Positions 54,182 through 64,000 of a DNA stretch of 64,000 bases are shown here, one piece after another. Below the pieces are notes generated by a model. That model did no database searches. It was given only the letters and a program-made list of their open reading frames with translations, and was not told the origin of the DNA. Position 1 is the stretch's first letter, and each line of letters begins with the position of its first letter. The DNA is from Tsuneonella litorea (GTDB taxonomy: Bacteria; Pseudomonadota; Alphaproteobacteria; Sphingomonadales; Sphingomonadaceae). Position numbers and translations under genes: made by a program. Location: contig NZ_JAOAMV010000002.1 in assembly GCF_025154015.1 (NCBI RefSeq), forward strand, positions 521,896 through 585,895. Direction: 5' to 3'.

Positions 54182-55309
54182 TCAGGCAGCGGTGGCCGCG
54201 TAGGCCCAGTCGAGCCAGGGTCCGAGCGCGTCGATGTCGGCGGTATCGACCGTCGCACCGCACCAGATGCGCAGGCCCGCCGGCGCGTCGCGATAGCCGG
54301 CGACGTCGTAGGCGGCGCCCTGCTCTTCGAGCAGCTTGGCCATCGCCTTGATGCGCGCCTCGTCGGCACCATCGACCGTCAGGCAGACGCTGGTGTTCGA
54401 CCGGATCGCCGGATCGGCGGCGAGGTGGCGAAGCCAGTCGCGGCCCTCGACGATTGCGTCGAGCGCCGACGCGTTGGCATCGGCCCGCGCCTTCATGGCG
54501 GGCAGCCCGCCGATCGACTTGGCCCATTCGAGCGCGAAGATCGCGTCCTCGACCGCGAGCATCGACGGGGTGTTGATCGTCTCGCCCTTGAAGATACCCT
54601 CGATCAGCTTGCCGCCCTTGGTCAGGCGGAACACCTTGGGCAGCGGCCAGGCGGGGGTGTAGCTCTCGAGCCGCTCGACCGCGCGGGGGCCGAGGATGAG
54701 CACGCCGTGCGCGCCTTCGCCGCCGAGCACTTTCTGCCAGCTGAATGTCAGCACGTCGACCTTGTCCCAGTCGATGTCCTGCGCGAACACCGCGCTGGTG
54801 GCGTCGGCGATCGACAGGCCTTCGCGGTCGGCGGCGATCCAGTCGCCGTTCGGCACGCGCACGCCCGAGGTCGTGCCGTTCCAGGTGAACACGACGTCGG
54901 TCGACCAGTCGACCTGCGACAGATCGGGCAACCGGCCGTAGTCAGCGCGGATCACCGTGGGGTCGATCCTGAGCTGCTTGAGTGCGTCGGTCACCCAGCC
55001 TTCGCCGAAGCTCTCCCACGCCAGCGTGGTCACGCCGCGCGCGCCGAGCATCGTCCACATGGCCATCTCGACCGCGCCGGTATCCGAACCCGGCACGATG
55101 CCGATGCGGTGCGTGTCCGGGACCTCGAGAACCTCGCGGATGAGGTCGATGGCGTACTGGAGGCGTGCCTTGCCGATCTTCGAGCGGTGCGAACGCCCGA
55201 GGGATTCGGTGGCGAGCTTGTCGGGGGACCAGCCCGGCGGCTTCGCGCAGGGACCGGAAGAGAAATACGGACGCGCAGGCTTGCGCTCCGGCAGCGGGTA
55301 ATCAGTCAT
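54182..55309 (-). CDS. serC: Phosphoserine transaminase
   Basis: This 375-aa PLP enzyme catalyses the second step of serine synthesis (also used in vitamin B6 synthesis). The PLP-lysine region is [14 protein letters not shown], with [17 protein letters not shown] at the start. The start is the ATG at 55309. Upstream sits a serC-type leader (separate entry). With serA it forms the serine operon. Confidence 0.93.
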   Translation of the reverse strand: MTDYPLPERKPARPYFSSGPCAKPPGWSPDKLATESLGRSHRSKIGKARLQYAIDLIREVLEVPDTHRIGIVPGSDTGAVEMAMWTMLGARGVTTLAWESFGEGWVTDALKQLRIDPTVIRADYGRLPDLSQVDWSTDVVFTWNGTTSGVRVPNGDWIAADREGLSIADATSAVFAQDIDWDKVDVLTFSWQKVLGGEGAHGVLILGPRAVERLESYTPAWPLPKVFRLTKGGKLIEGIFKGETINTPSMLAVEDAIFALEWAKSIGGLPAMKARADANASALDAIVEGRDWLRHLAADPAIRSNTSVCLTVDGADEARIKAMAKLLEEQGAAYDVAGYRDAPAGLRIWCGATVDTADIDALGPWLDWAYAATAA

Positions 55310-55354
55310 GTAGACTCTCCTTGCAGAGAGCACGCGCGGCGTTGGGACCGCGTG
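55310..55354 (-). promoter_or_regulatory. serC leader-like RNA (two hairpins, second masks the ribosome site)
   Basis: On the minus strand two hairpins precede serC. The first has arms 55349-55354 and 55331-55336 (CACGCG/CGCGTG). The second, arms 55326-55330 and 55315-55319 (CTCTC/GAGAG), takes in the AGGAG ribosome site. This arrangement agrees with the alphaproteobacterial serC RNA motif as I remember it (Rfam serC). The ligand, if any, is not known. A covariance search would decide it. Confidence 0.55.
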
Positions 55355-55470
55355 GCCCGCCGGCCGCACTAATGTTGCAGCGCAGCGAGTCAAGCGTGCA
55401 ATGCGATTCCCGGTTCAAGCGTGCCGGCGCGCCGACAGTTCCCCTCTCGCCAAAAGAACGCGACGCTCAT

Positions 55471-56631
55471 ATGGCCACGCGCATGAAGGTGTCGGACCTG
55501 CGCGTTGCGCTTTTCAGCGGCAACTACGCCATGACGGTGGACGGCGCGAACAAGGCGCTCAACCGGCTTGTCGACTATCTCCTGCGGCAGGGCGCCGAGG
55601 TGCGGGTCTATTCTCCGACGATCGAAAATCCGCCGTTCGAACCCAAGGGGGATCTGGTCAGCCTGCCTTCGATCGCGATCCCGGGACGCAGCGAATACCG
55701 CGTGCCGACCTGGCTGGGGAGCCGCGTGCGGGCCGATCTCGCCGCGTTCGATCCGCACGTCGTTCACATCTCGTCGCCCGATTTCGCGGCGCGCGAGGCG
55801 GCGCGGTGGGCGCGCGATCGCGGACTGCCGGTGGTCGCATCGGTCCACACCCGCTTCGAGACCTATCCCCGCTACTACAACCTGGGTTTCATGGAACCCG
55901 CAGTAGAGGCGTGGCTGCGCCGGCTCTACCGCCGCTGCGATGCACTCGTGACGCCCAGCCCGAGCATGATCGAGACCCTGCGTCAGCAGGACATGAACGA
56001 CGACATCGGCCTCTGGTCGCGCGGGGTCGAGCACGCAATCTTCACTCCCGACCGCCGGGACGAGGCATGGCGCCGGGAGCTGGGCTTTTCCAGCGCCGAC
56101 CTGGTGGTCGGCTTCCTCGGCCGGCTCGTACTCGAAAAGGGCCTGGACGTATTCGGCGCGGTCGTAGGCGAACTGGAAAAGCGGGACGTGCCGCACAAGG
56201 TCATGGTGATCGGCGAAGGCCCCGCGCGCGCGACGTTCGAGGAGCGCATGCCCGAGGCGTGCTTCGTCGGGTTCCAGCGCGGCGAGAACCTCGGCCGTGC
56301 GGTCGCCTCGATGGACGTGCTGCTCAACCCCAGCGTGACCGAGACCTTCGGCAACGTCACGCTCGAGGCGATGGCGTGCGGGGTGCCGGTCGTAGCCGCC
56401 GACGCGACCGGCGCCGCCAGCCTGGTCGAGGACGGGGTCAACGGTTACTTGGTCCCCCCGCGCGATATCGCCGCCTACGCCGACCGGATCGCGGCCTACG
56501 CGGCCGACCCGGCGCTGCGAGCAGCGCATGGAAAGGCGGGCGAGGTCCGCGCCCGGGCCTTCGAGTGGGACGCAATCAACAGCGCGGTGGCCGACACCTA
56601 TCTGCGGGTGCTGGCAGCCAGGGGCCGGTAA
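55471..56631 (+). CDS. Glycosyltransferase family 4 (GT-B)
   Basis: This 386-aa glycosyltransferase has an N-terminal acceptor domain (ALFSGNYAMTVDGANKALNRL) and a C-terminal nucleotide-sugar domain with GRLVLEKGLDVF and the E-x7-E motif in VTETFGNVTLEAMACG. It resembles mannosyltransferases that modify lipids or glycans. Acceptor unknown. The ATG is at 55471; ATG 55483 is also possible. It is divergent from serC. Confidence 0.85.
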   Translation: MATRMKVSDLRVALFSGNYAMTVDGANKALNRLVDYLLRQGAEVRVYSPTIENPPFEPKGDLVSLPSIAIPGRSEYRVPTWLGSRVRADLAAFDPHVVHISSPDFAAREAARWARDRGLPVVASVHTRFETYPRYYNLGFMEPAVEAWLRRLYRRCDALVTPSPSMIETLRQQDMNDDIGLWSRGVEHAIFTPDRRDEAWRRELGFSSADLVVGFLGRLVLEKGLDVFGAVVGELEKRDVPHKVMVIGEGPARATFEERMPEACFVGFQRGENLGRAVASMDVLLNPSVTETFGNVTLEAMACGVPVVAADATGAASLVEDGVNGYLVPPRDIAAYADRIAAYAADPALRAAHGKAGEVRARAFEWDAINSAVADTYLRVLAARGR

Positions 56632-56632
56632 C

Positions 56633-57094
56633 CTAGCGCAGCACCCCCGCCGCGGCCATACGGCGGGCGTACCACCATTGCAGGATAACGGCCGCGACGA
56701 TCACCAGCGGCATGAGTTTCGTCATCGCGCTGTCGGCCATCTGGGGCGGCAGTTCTACCGTGTACTGGTAGGCGAAGCTCAGCGCCGCGCCGACCAGAGA
56801 TATGAGAAAGGCCGTGGCGGCATGGCGCGAGCGGACAAGCAGCAGGACCGATCCCGCGACCGATCCCCATACGCCAAGCGCCCACAGCGCGCTGGCCCAG
56901 ACCGGAAAGCTGTCTAGGAATGTCGAGGCTTCTTCCGCGGTCATCCCCATCGGCCCCATGGTCGCCTCGAGGTATGCCGCGTCGCGCAGCTGCGACATGA
57001 TGTAATCGTAGGCCCCGAACGCGTTCCACAGCAGCGATGCGATGCCCACCACCCACAGGTGCCAGGGTGTTCTGGCCGGCGCAGCAGTCGTCAT
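56633..57094 (-). CDS. Hypothetical four-helix membrane protein
   Basis: This 153-aa protein has four predicted helices (WHLWVVGIASLLWNAFGAYDY; WASALWALGVWGSVAGSVLLLV; ATAFLISLVGAALSFAYQY; LMPLVIVAAVILQWWY). The first carries a NAFGAYDYIMSQ motif that I have seen in sphingomonad membrane proteins of unknown role. The start is the ATG at 57094. Its stop is 1 bp from that of the glycosyltransferase. Confidence 0.65.
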   Translation of the reverse strand: MTTAAPARTPWHLWVVGIASLLWNAFGAYDYIMSQLRDAAYLEATMGPMGMTAEEASTFLDSFPVWASALWALGVWGSVAGSVLLLVRSRHAATAFLISLVGAALSFAYQYTVELPPQMADSAMTKLMPLVIVAAVILQWWYARRMAAAGVLR

Positions 57095-57165
57095 GTTCCC
57101 CTCCCCGGTCGCGACCACCCGAACGGTTTACGCCGGTCGCCCCGGGCCCGCAAGCAGCGCGCGCG

Positions 57166-57813
57166 TCAGAGGCGCTCGATCCGCTTTGCCATGTCGTCGA
57201 TCAGGTCGACGATTTCGTTGACCGCATCCTCGTCGAGTTCACCCGAGCGGGCCTTGTGCCTGAGCACCTGCGCGAGATTTCCCATCGCGCGAAACAGGTG
57301 GGGGGATCGTCCGCGCTCGTGGCGCTCGGCGTGGTCCGCCAAGCGATCGAAGATTGCCGAGACTTCGTCTGCCTTTTCGGCCAGCTCCGCGCGCCCCTGG
57401 TCGGTCGCGACGAAGGGCTTGCGAGGGCTTGCATCGTCCTCCTTTTCGGCGATCGCGCCCTCGTCGGCGAGCAACTGGAGCGTCGGATAGACCGCACCGG
57501 GGCTCGGGGCGTACGTACCGCCGGTGGCTTCCTCGATCGCCTTGATCAGCTCGTAACCGTGCCGCGGCTGGTCGGCGATCAGCTTGAGCAGCGCGAGACG
57601 CAGTTCGCCCTGCCCGAACATCCGCCCCCGGCGGCCACGCCCCCCGCTTCGGCCGCCACCGAACGGCCCGCCCGGACCGAACGGGCCTTCGCGACCGAAC
57701 GGACCGTCCGGCCCGAACACGCCGCCGTCCCAGCCACGGCCGGCCATCGCCTTCGCCGCAAATGCCGCCCGCATCGCGCGCCTAACGTCGCGCTGATAGC
57801 AATGATGTCGCAT
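57166..57813 (-). CDS. PadR-family transcriptional regulator with Gly/Pro-rich N-terminus
   Basis: This 215-aa protein has a PadR winged helix (about 70-150; LALLKLIADQPRHGYELIKAIEEATGG, SPGAVYPTLQLLADEGAI) and a C-terminal dimerisation helix. The first 65 residues are Arg/Gly-rich, with repeats of GPFG (PDGPFGREGPFGPGGPFGGG), which is unusual for PadR proteins. A palindrome in its promoter suggests autoregulation. Confidence 0.85.
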   Translation of the reverse strand: MRHHCYQRDVRRAMRAAFAAKAMAGRGWDGGVFGPDGPFGREGPFGPGGPFGGGRSGGRGRRGRMFGQGELRLALLKLIADQPRHGYELIKAIEEATGGTYAPSPGAVYPTLQLLADEGAIAEKEDDASPRKPFVATDQGRAELAEKADEVSAIFDRLADHAERHERGRSPHLFRAMGNLAQVLRHKARSGELDEDAVNEIVDLIDDMAKRIERL

Positions 57814-57836
57814 ATCTCTTCTCCAAAAGACACGTC

Positions 57837-57859
57837 ACGATATATCTTTGGTATATCGT
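57837..57859. promoter_or_regulatory. Predicted PadR operator
   Basis: ACGATATA (57837-57844), a 7-bp spacer and TATATCGT (57852-57859) form a perfect inverted repeat upstream of the padR-like start at 57813 and 50 nt before rarA (57909). PadR family operators commonly have AT-rich arms like these. The site could serve both divergent genes. Confidence 0.65.
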
Positions 57860-57908
57860 TTTGCAAGCCCCTCGCGGAACCGCGGGTGATTTCCTATCTC
57901 TCGCGGGC

Positions 57909-59243
57909 ATGGCCGATCTCTTTCCCGACAGTCTTCCGGCATCGACGGCCGACGAGCCGCGTCCCGACGCCCCCCTCGCGGACCGCCTGCGCCCGCGATC
58001 GCTGTCCGAGGTCGTCGGGCAGGAACACCTTACCGGACCGGAGGGGGCGATCGGCCGGATGGTCGCGGCAGGCAAGCTTTCCAGCATGATCCTGTGGGGG
58101 CCGCCGGGCACCGGGAAGACCTCGATCGCGCGGCTCCTCGCCGATGCGGTGGGGATGCGCTTTGCATCGATCAGCGCGGTGTTCAGCGGGGTTGCCGATC
58201 TCAGGAAGGCGTTCGCAGAGGCCGACAAGGCCGCCGCCGCCGGGCAGCGCACCCTGCTGTTCGTTGACGAGATACACCGGTTCAACCGGGCCCAGCAGGA
58301 CGGCTTCCTGCCTTTCGTCGAGCGGGGCACGGTCACCCTCGTCGGCGCGACGACCGAGAATCCGAGCTTCGAGCTGAACGCGGCGCTGCTCAGCCGTGCG
58401 CAGGTGCTGATCCTGCACCGGCTCGACGCGGCGGCGCTGGGCTTGCTGCTCGACAAGGCGGAGGAACTCGAAGGGCCGCTGCCGCTCACTCCGGAAGCGC
58501 GCGAGGCGCTGGTCGCCAGTGCCGATGGCGATGGGCGCTTCCTGCTTAATCAGGCCGAAACGCTCTACGCGGCAAAGATCGGGTCCGATGGTTCGGGGCC
58601 GCTCGATCCCGCCGCGCTCGGCAGTTTCCTCCAGCGCCGCGTCGCGGTCTACGACAAGGACCGCGAAGGGCACTACAACCTGATTTCCGCCTGGCACAAG
58701 GCCCTGCGGGGATCGGACCCCGACGCGGCACTTTACTACATGGCGCGGATGCTGGTGGCGGGAGAGGAGCCGCTGTTCGTGCTGCGCCGGCTGGTGCGCG
58801 CGGCGGTCGAGGACATCGGCCTCGCCGACCCGCAGGCGCTCGTCCAGTGCCTTGCTGCCAAGGACGCCTACGACTTCCTCGGATCGCCGGAAGGCGAACT
58901 CGCGATCGTGCAGGCGTGCCTCTATTGCGCCACCGCACCCAAGTCGAACGCCGCCTACAAGGCGCAGAAGGCCGCCTGGCAATCCGCCAAGGAGACCGGC
59001 AGCCTGATGCCGCCCCGCAGCATCCTCAACGCGCCGACCGGGCTGATGAAGGATATCGGCTACGGCAAGGGCTATGCTTACGACCACGACGCCGACGACG
59101 GCTTCTCGGGCGCCGATTACTGGCCCGACGAAATGGAGCGGCAGACGTTCTACGCCCCGGTCGAGCGTGGCTTCGAGCGCGAGGTGCGCAAGCGGCTCGA
59201 ATACTGGGCGAAGCTGCGCGCGGAGCGACGCGGCGGCGAATGA
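57909..59243 (+). CDS. rarA: Replication-associated recombination protein A (RarA/MgsA)
   Basis: This 444-aa AAA+ ATPase of the clamp-loader family acts at stalled replication forks. Walker A GPPGTGKTS and Walker B LLFVDEIHRFN are seen, with sensor 1 GATTENPSFELN. C-terminal tetramerisation segments SAWHKALRGSDPDAALYYMARML and LKDIGYGKGYAYDHD are typical. The ATG at 57909 is chosen over one 48 nt upstream that overlaps the operator. Overlaps the next gene by 4 nt. Confidence 0.93.
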   Translation: MADLFPDSLPASTADEPRPDAPLADRLRPRSLSEVVGQEHLTGPEGAIGRMVAAGKLSSMILWGPPGTGKTSIARLLADAVGMRFASISAVFSGVADLRKAFAEADKAAAAGQRTLLFVDEIHRFNRAQQDGFLPFVERGTVTLVGATTENPSFELNAALLSRAQVLILHRLDAAALGLLLDKAEELEGPLPLTPEAREALVASADGDGRFLLNQAETLYAAKIGSDGSGPLDPAALGSFLQRRVAVYDKDREGHYNLISAWHKALRGSDPDAALYYMARMLVAGEEPLFVLRRLVRAAVEDIGLADPQALVQCLAAKDAYDFLGSPEGELAIVQACLYCATAPKSNAAYKAQKAAWQSAKETGSLMPPRSILNAPTGLMKDIGYGKGYAYDHDADDGFSGADYWPDEMERQTFYAPVERGFEREVRKRLEYWAKLRAERRGGE

Positions 59244-60115
59244 GGCCGGACCGTTTCCGCCACTTCGCCGCGATCGACTGGTCGGGCGCCGCGGGCGAGC
59301 GCCATGCCGGCATCGCGGTGGCGATCTGCGAGGCGGGCAATGCCGCTCCGAAGATCGTGCGCCCCGGACACCGCTGGTCCCGCCCCGAGGTCGCCGCGTG
59401 GATCGAGCACCAGATGCCCGCCGAAACGCTGGTCGGCCTCGACATATCGGGCTCGCTCGCGTTCGCGGACGCGGGGGCGTTCTTCCCCGGTTGGCCGAGC
59501 AGCCCCGATGACGCGCGCGGCTTGTGGGCACTCGTGGAACGGCTCTGCGCCGACGATCCGCACCTCGGCGCAGCCAGCTTCGTCGACCATCCCGAGATCG
59601 CCCGTCACTATCGCCGCCATGGCGGGCGCGAGGGGGACCTGTTCGGCGGCGGAACCGGCCGGCTGCGGCTGACCGAGCGGATCGGCCAGGCCGCGCTCGG
59701 CTGCCGGCCCACTAGTAACTTCAACCTCGTCGGCGCGAGCCAGGTCGGCAAGGCGAGCCTCACCGCGATGCGGGTGCTCCACCGGCTGGACGACAAGCTC
59801 GCGCTGTGGCCGTTCGACCCATTGCCCGATCACGGTTCGGTCGCGGTGGAGATCTACACCACGATCGCCGCCATCGCCGCCGGCCGCAGCGCCGGTCGCA
59901 GCAAGCTGCGCAGCTTCGCGGAATTGAATGCGGCGCTTGGCGCACTCGACAGCAAGCCGGTCCGCGGACGCGGCCCGATCGACGATCATCGGTCGGACGC
60001 CCTGCTCGCCGCCGCATGGCTACGGACCGTCGCGCACGCTCCGCAATTTTGGTCGCCCGATGCCTTGACCCCCGGCATCGCTCGCACCGAAGGCTGGACT
60101 TTCGGCGCGCTCTGA
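59240..60115 (+). CDS. DUF429-like protein (RNase H-fold, predicted)
   Basis: This 291-aa protein has an RNase H-like layout: first Asp in FAAIDWSGAAG, second in LVGLDISGSLAF and late acidic residues in DDHRSDALLAAAW. This matches DUF429. No enzyme activity has been shown to my knowledge. It overlaps rarA by ATGA, so translation is coupled. I infer that it may work on DNA or RNA at forks, on context alone. Confidence 0.65.
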   Translation: MRPDRFRHFAAIDWSGAAGERHAGIAVAICEAGNAAPKIVRPGHRWSRPEVAAWIEHQMPAETLVGLDISGSLAFADAGAFFPGWPSSPDDARGLWALVERLCADDPHLGAASFVDHPEIARHYRRHGGREGDLFGGGTGRLRLTERIGQAALGCRPTSNFNLVGASQVGKASLTAMRVLHRLDDKLALWPFDPLPDHGSVAVEIYTTIAAIAAGRSAGRSKLRSFAELNAALGALDSKPVRGRGPIDDHRSDALLAAAWLRTVAHAPQFWSPDALTPGIARTEGWTFGAL

Positions 60116-60138
60116 ACGAAATGCGCGCGTCACGGTAC

Positions 60139-60214
<76 letters not shown>

Positions 60215-60388
60215 CGCCCTTGCCTCCCCCCCCACCACGGGTCTGGTTGCCGGCCGCGACCGCTCCACCGGCCGGTCCGGGCATCCCCGACGAACGACCA
60301 TTTTGCCCGCTGGAAAGCCGTGGCTATTATCCGCGCTTCGCGACTCAGCCTCGGCGGGCGGATGCGCGGCTCTGCAAGGGGGTGACCG

Positions 60389-61237
60389 ATGCTGACGGTT
60401 ATTGACGGAACGGGCGATGCCAACGGGCTGACCTATCGCAGGAACATGACCGGCGGCATGTGCGACCGGTTGGCCAAGGCGTACAAGGGCCGGTACTATC
60501 GCGGCCCCGTCCTTGACGGCCACGACACGTTCGACATCGCCGAATCCGCCTATCGCGACATCAGGGCCGACGCGGCGCTGGGCAGGCAACCGCTGTTCCT
60601 TGCCGGACATAGCCGCGGGGGAGCGGCGGTAATCCGCGTCGCCCAGTGGTTGAAGCGCGATGGCGTATCGGTCGAGGCAATGTTCCTGTACGACGCGGTC
60701 GACCGGACGTTCAATCCGTTCGTGGACGTGCAGATCGTCCCCTCGAACGTGAAGCGGGTCTATCACGCCCGCCGGTCGGGCGAGATTGTCGACTATTTCA
60801 GCAAGGCTGCCGAGGATACCGCGAAGGAACTGCGGGTCTTCCTTCTGAAGAAGGGACACAAGAGCCGCGAGGTCGAGGACAAGCGCAAGCTAGCCCAGAA
60901 GTACGGCCGCCTCGACGACGCGATGAAACTGCGGATGCGGAGTTCCAACGGTTTCTTCGAAAGCCCGAGCATCGATTTCGGCAACTGCGGCGTCGGCCTC
61001 GAGGACAATCCAAAGGGATACAAGGAGGAGTTCTTCCTCGGCAGCCACGGCGCCATCGGGGGCAGTTTCATCGGCGCGCAGGACGGGGCGTGGCAGAATC
61101 CGGCCGACGCCCTGCTGTTCCAGCAGATCGCCAATGCCGACAAGGCGGCCGTTTCCTCGGTATCGGCCTGGATGGCCAAGGCGTTCGACGAAACCGCGCT
61201 CAAGCTGCACGGCGGCGTGCGGACCGAGGCCCGCTAG
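60389..61237 (+). CDS. Orphan Tle/DUF2235-like lipase
   Basis: This 282-aa alpha/beta hydrolase has the nucleophile elbow LAGHSRGG (Ser75), acidic residues in FLYDAVDRT (D102/D105) and a late EEFFLGSHGAIGGSF (His220) that matches the F-x-G-x-H-x-x-(V/I)-GG histidine motif of DUF2235/Tle phospholipases. No signal peptide is seen and no secretion or immunity gene is nearby. It lies 174 bp after tRNA-Thr, a common integration spot. The host function is unknown. Confidence 0.65.
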   Translation: MLTVIDGTGDANGLTYRRNMTGGMCDRLAKAYKGRYYRGPVLDGHDTFDIAESAYRDIRADAALGRQPLFLAGHSRGGAAVIRVAQWLKRDGVSVEAMFLYDAVDRTFNPFVDVQIVPSNVKRVYHARRSGEIVDYFSKAAEDTAKELRVFLLKKGHKSREVEDKRKLAQKYGRLDDAMKLRMRSSNGFFESPSIDFGNCGVGLEDNPKGYKEEFFLGSHGAIGGSFIGAQDGAWQNPADALLFQQIANADKAAVSSVSAWMAKAFDETALKLHGGVRTEAR

Positions 61238-61274
61238 GCGCCGAAGATTCGCCGCCCGCGCGAAGACCGAGCGG

Positions 61275-62651
<1,377 letters not shown>

Positions 62652-62780
62652 GAACGGAATCTGGACCCGGACGCCAGGCGGCGCAAGGCAGCTAAGCGCG
62701 CGGGCCTGTCACACTTGCCACAGAGTTCAGGAAGAAAAACCGGCGCCCTCCCGAACGCCTGTCGTTGACGCAATGCCCGA

Positions 62781-62814
62781 CAATCGCAGCAGGCGGGTTC
62801 GGGGATTGCGATTG
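62781..62814. repeat. Inverted repeat in the fumC upstream gap
   Basis: CAATCGCA (62781-62788) is repeated inverted as TGCGATTG (62807-62814) with an 18-bp spacer. The region between fumC and the broken protease gene is lower in GC than the rest. It could be an operator or a structural element. Confidence 0.35.
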
Positions 62815-62987
62815 GGCGATAATGGGCGGTTCCGGTGGAAAAAAGCGAAACAGAAGCTCTATGCGCGAGGTTGCGTGTAGGAAATAAGTTTTGGCGATCA
62901 AAAGCGGTCGGTCGGCTAACGACCCCGGTGCGGACACTGCTTGCCTCCGAGCTTGGCCCCTCTGGTACGCCCAGCTACGCTCCCGCC

Positions 62988-63896
62988 ATGGCAGCGACAC
63001 AAAAATGGATCACATTGGTTCCCATCGCAGCCTCGATGGCCGCCTGTGCCGCTGCTCCAACTCGGGAGCCAGCGACCGTCGCTTTCGATGCCCGCTCCCA
63101 CGAGATTGGCCTTCCCGTAACAGTGGAAGGGCGATCGCTGACATTTCTCCTTGATGCGGCGGTGGACCCGTCGGCGATTGACGCATCACAAGCATCGACG
63201 CTGGGCCTGAAGAAAACGGGCGAAGGCGGCGAGGTCGAAGGTGTCGGCAACGAGGCCGCCATGGCTTTCCCCAGCAGCGTGCCTGAAATCATTATTGGCG
63301 GGAGGGATTACGGCCCGATCGAAGTGCTCGTTGCCGATCTCGGGAAGCTGCGGGAACGCTACGGCGCACCGATGCATGGAATCTTAGGATACAGTCTGAT
63401 CAAGGACAACGCTGTCTTGATCGATTAAGAATCCGATACCGTCACCATCTGGCAGGGCGCAGCCCCGGCGGCGCCTCGCAATTGCAATTCCTCTTACCGC
63501 GTCCCGCTGCAGTTCCTTGCGGATGACGAGCGGCTCATCCTGTTGCCCGGCCTCATGATCGCCGGGCACGAGGTCCCCGCGTTCCTCGATACCGGTTCAT
63601 CAAATGGCTTGCGAATTGACGTCGATGCCGAACCCATTGCGCCAATCCGTTCGCGTCTGCCGGAGGGAGTCGAAAGCACCAGCGTCGGTGCGCGTGGGGT
63701 TGCATCGCAGCGTCGCGCGACGCTTGAGTATCCTGTACGCCTGGGCCCTCTCGAGGTCGAGCGAGTTGAAGTCGCGCTCGTGAAGGAGGCTCCCCTGGCC
63801 GTTGGAGTCGGCAATCGTTTTTTCGAAGCCATTGGCGCCCGGCTCCTCATCGACATACCAGGCCGTCAGATCGGCGTCTTCACGCAGTGTGGATAG
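62988..63896 (+). pseudogene. Two-domain aspartyl-protease-like lipoprotein broken by an in-frame stop
   Basis: The same reading frame runs from 62988 to 63896 with one TAA at 63426-63428, after AVLID. Part one has a lipoprotein signal (SMAAC) and a retropepsin-like domain whose DTG has been lost (LLDAAVDPS). Part two continues the second domain with an intact FLDTGSSNG and ends at TAG 63894-63896. The expected residue at the stop is probably Tyr (compare LIDYE in related proteins, as I recall). It is a pseudogene unless readthrough occurs or this is an assembly error. Codon use looks less GC-rich than the neighbours. Confidence 0.8.
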
Positions 63897-64000
63897 CTCC
63901 GACTTGCGCCCGCTTCCCACCCTTATTCTGTTGAAGAAGTCGGGTTCTGCGTTGCTGGCAGGCTGACGCGGATCGGGGGCGAGCAGCTTTCCTCGCCCGA

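Overview
The window is a dense, GC-rich (roughly two thirds G+C by eye) chromosomal segment of an alphaproteobacterium. The best fit is Sphingomonadales, probably Erythrobacteraceae. The evidence is a CcrM-type GANTC methylase, the pckA / chvI-chvG / hprK / rapZ / EIIA-Man / HPr block, a DUF1285-Nudix-CCA block, argH-lptM-lysA, and frequent GTG and TTG starts. About 66 protein genes and two tRNAs fill almost all of it. Most are housekeeping genes and there is no prophage, CRISPR array or intact insertion sequence.

Left part (1-25 kb): the start of pntA and a tiny cytochrome aa3 subunit IV; an NtrC-like regulator with a degenerate GAFTGA loop; an SDR; a hemerythrin protein behind a general-stress (EcfG) promoter; folP; ccrM behind an unusual cluster of GANTC, DnaA and CtrA sites; rnhB; a PQQ sugar dehydrogenase; DUF1285-nudL-cca; a candidate small RNA; parC; a DJ-1 protein; two DUF885 peptidases; a ferredoxin with two tandem cysteine desulfurases; and a TonB protein.

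Middle (23.7-48 kb): pckA diverges from the envelope/acid-stress two-component system chvI-chvG, which runs into a truncated-type HPr kinase, rapZ, an EIIA-Man protein and HPr. This is a regulatory PTS, since no sugar permease is present. Then come an rRNA/tRNA methylase, rmuC, a copper-storage protein, def, recR, fmt-truA, an enoyl reductase-like MDR, asparaginase, tRNA-Val, PPi-dependent phosphofructokinase, TlpA, argH-lptM-lysA and a siroheme-synthase-like protein. They are followed by a small regulatory cluster (CheY-like, unknown, ASCH, REC-like/wHTH) and a sigma factor with a DUF6768 membrane protein.

Right part (48-64 kb): purA with an L,D-transpeptidase-fold gene, a double PilZ protein, an aldo-keto reductase, serC-serA-hisZ behind a serC-type leader, a glycosyltransferase, an autoregulated PadR repressor, rarA with a DUF429-like gene, tRNA-Thr, an orphan Tle/DUF2235-like lipase, fumC, and a two-domain aspartyl protease broken by an in-frame stop. 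The last 1.3 kb looks like accessory DNA.

The genes are packed very tightly. Two divergent pairs share a CATG start overlap and three convergent pairs share a CTAG stop overlap. The observations most worth following up are the ccrM control region, the candidate sRNA at 11164-11261, the orphan lipase at 60389, the sigma/DUF6768 pair, and the REC-like/wHTH-ASCH cluster.
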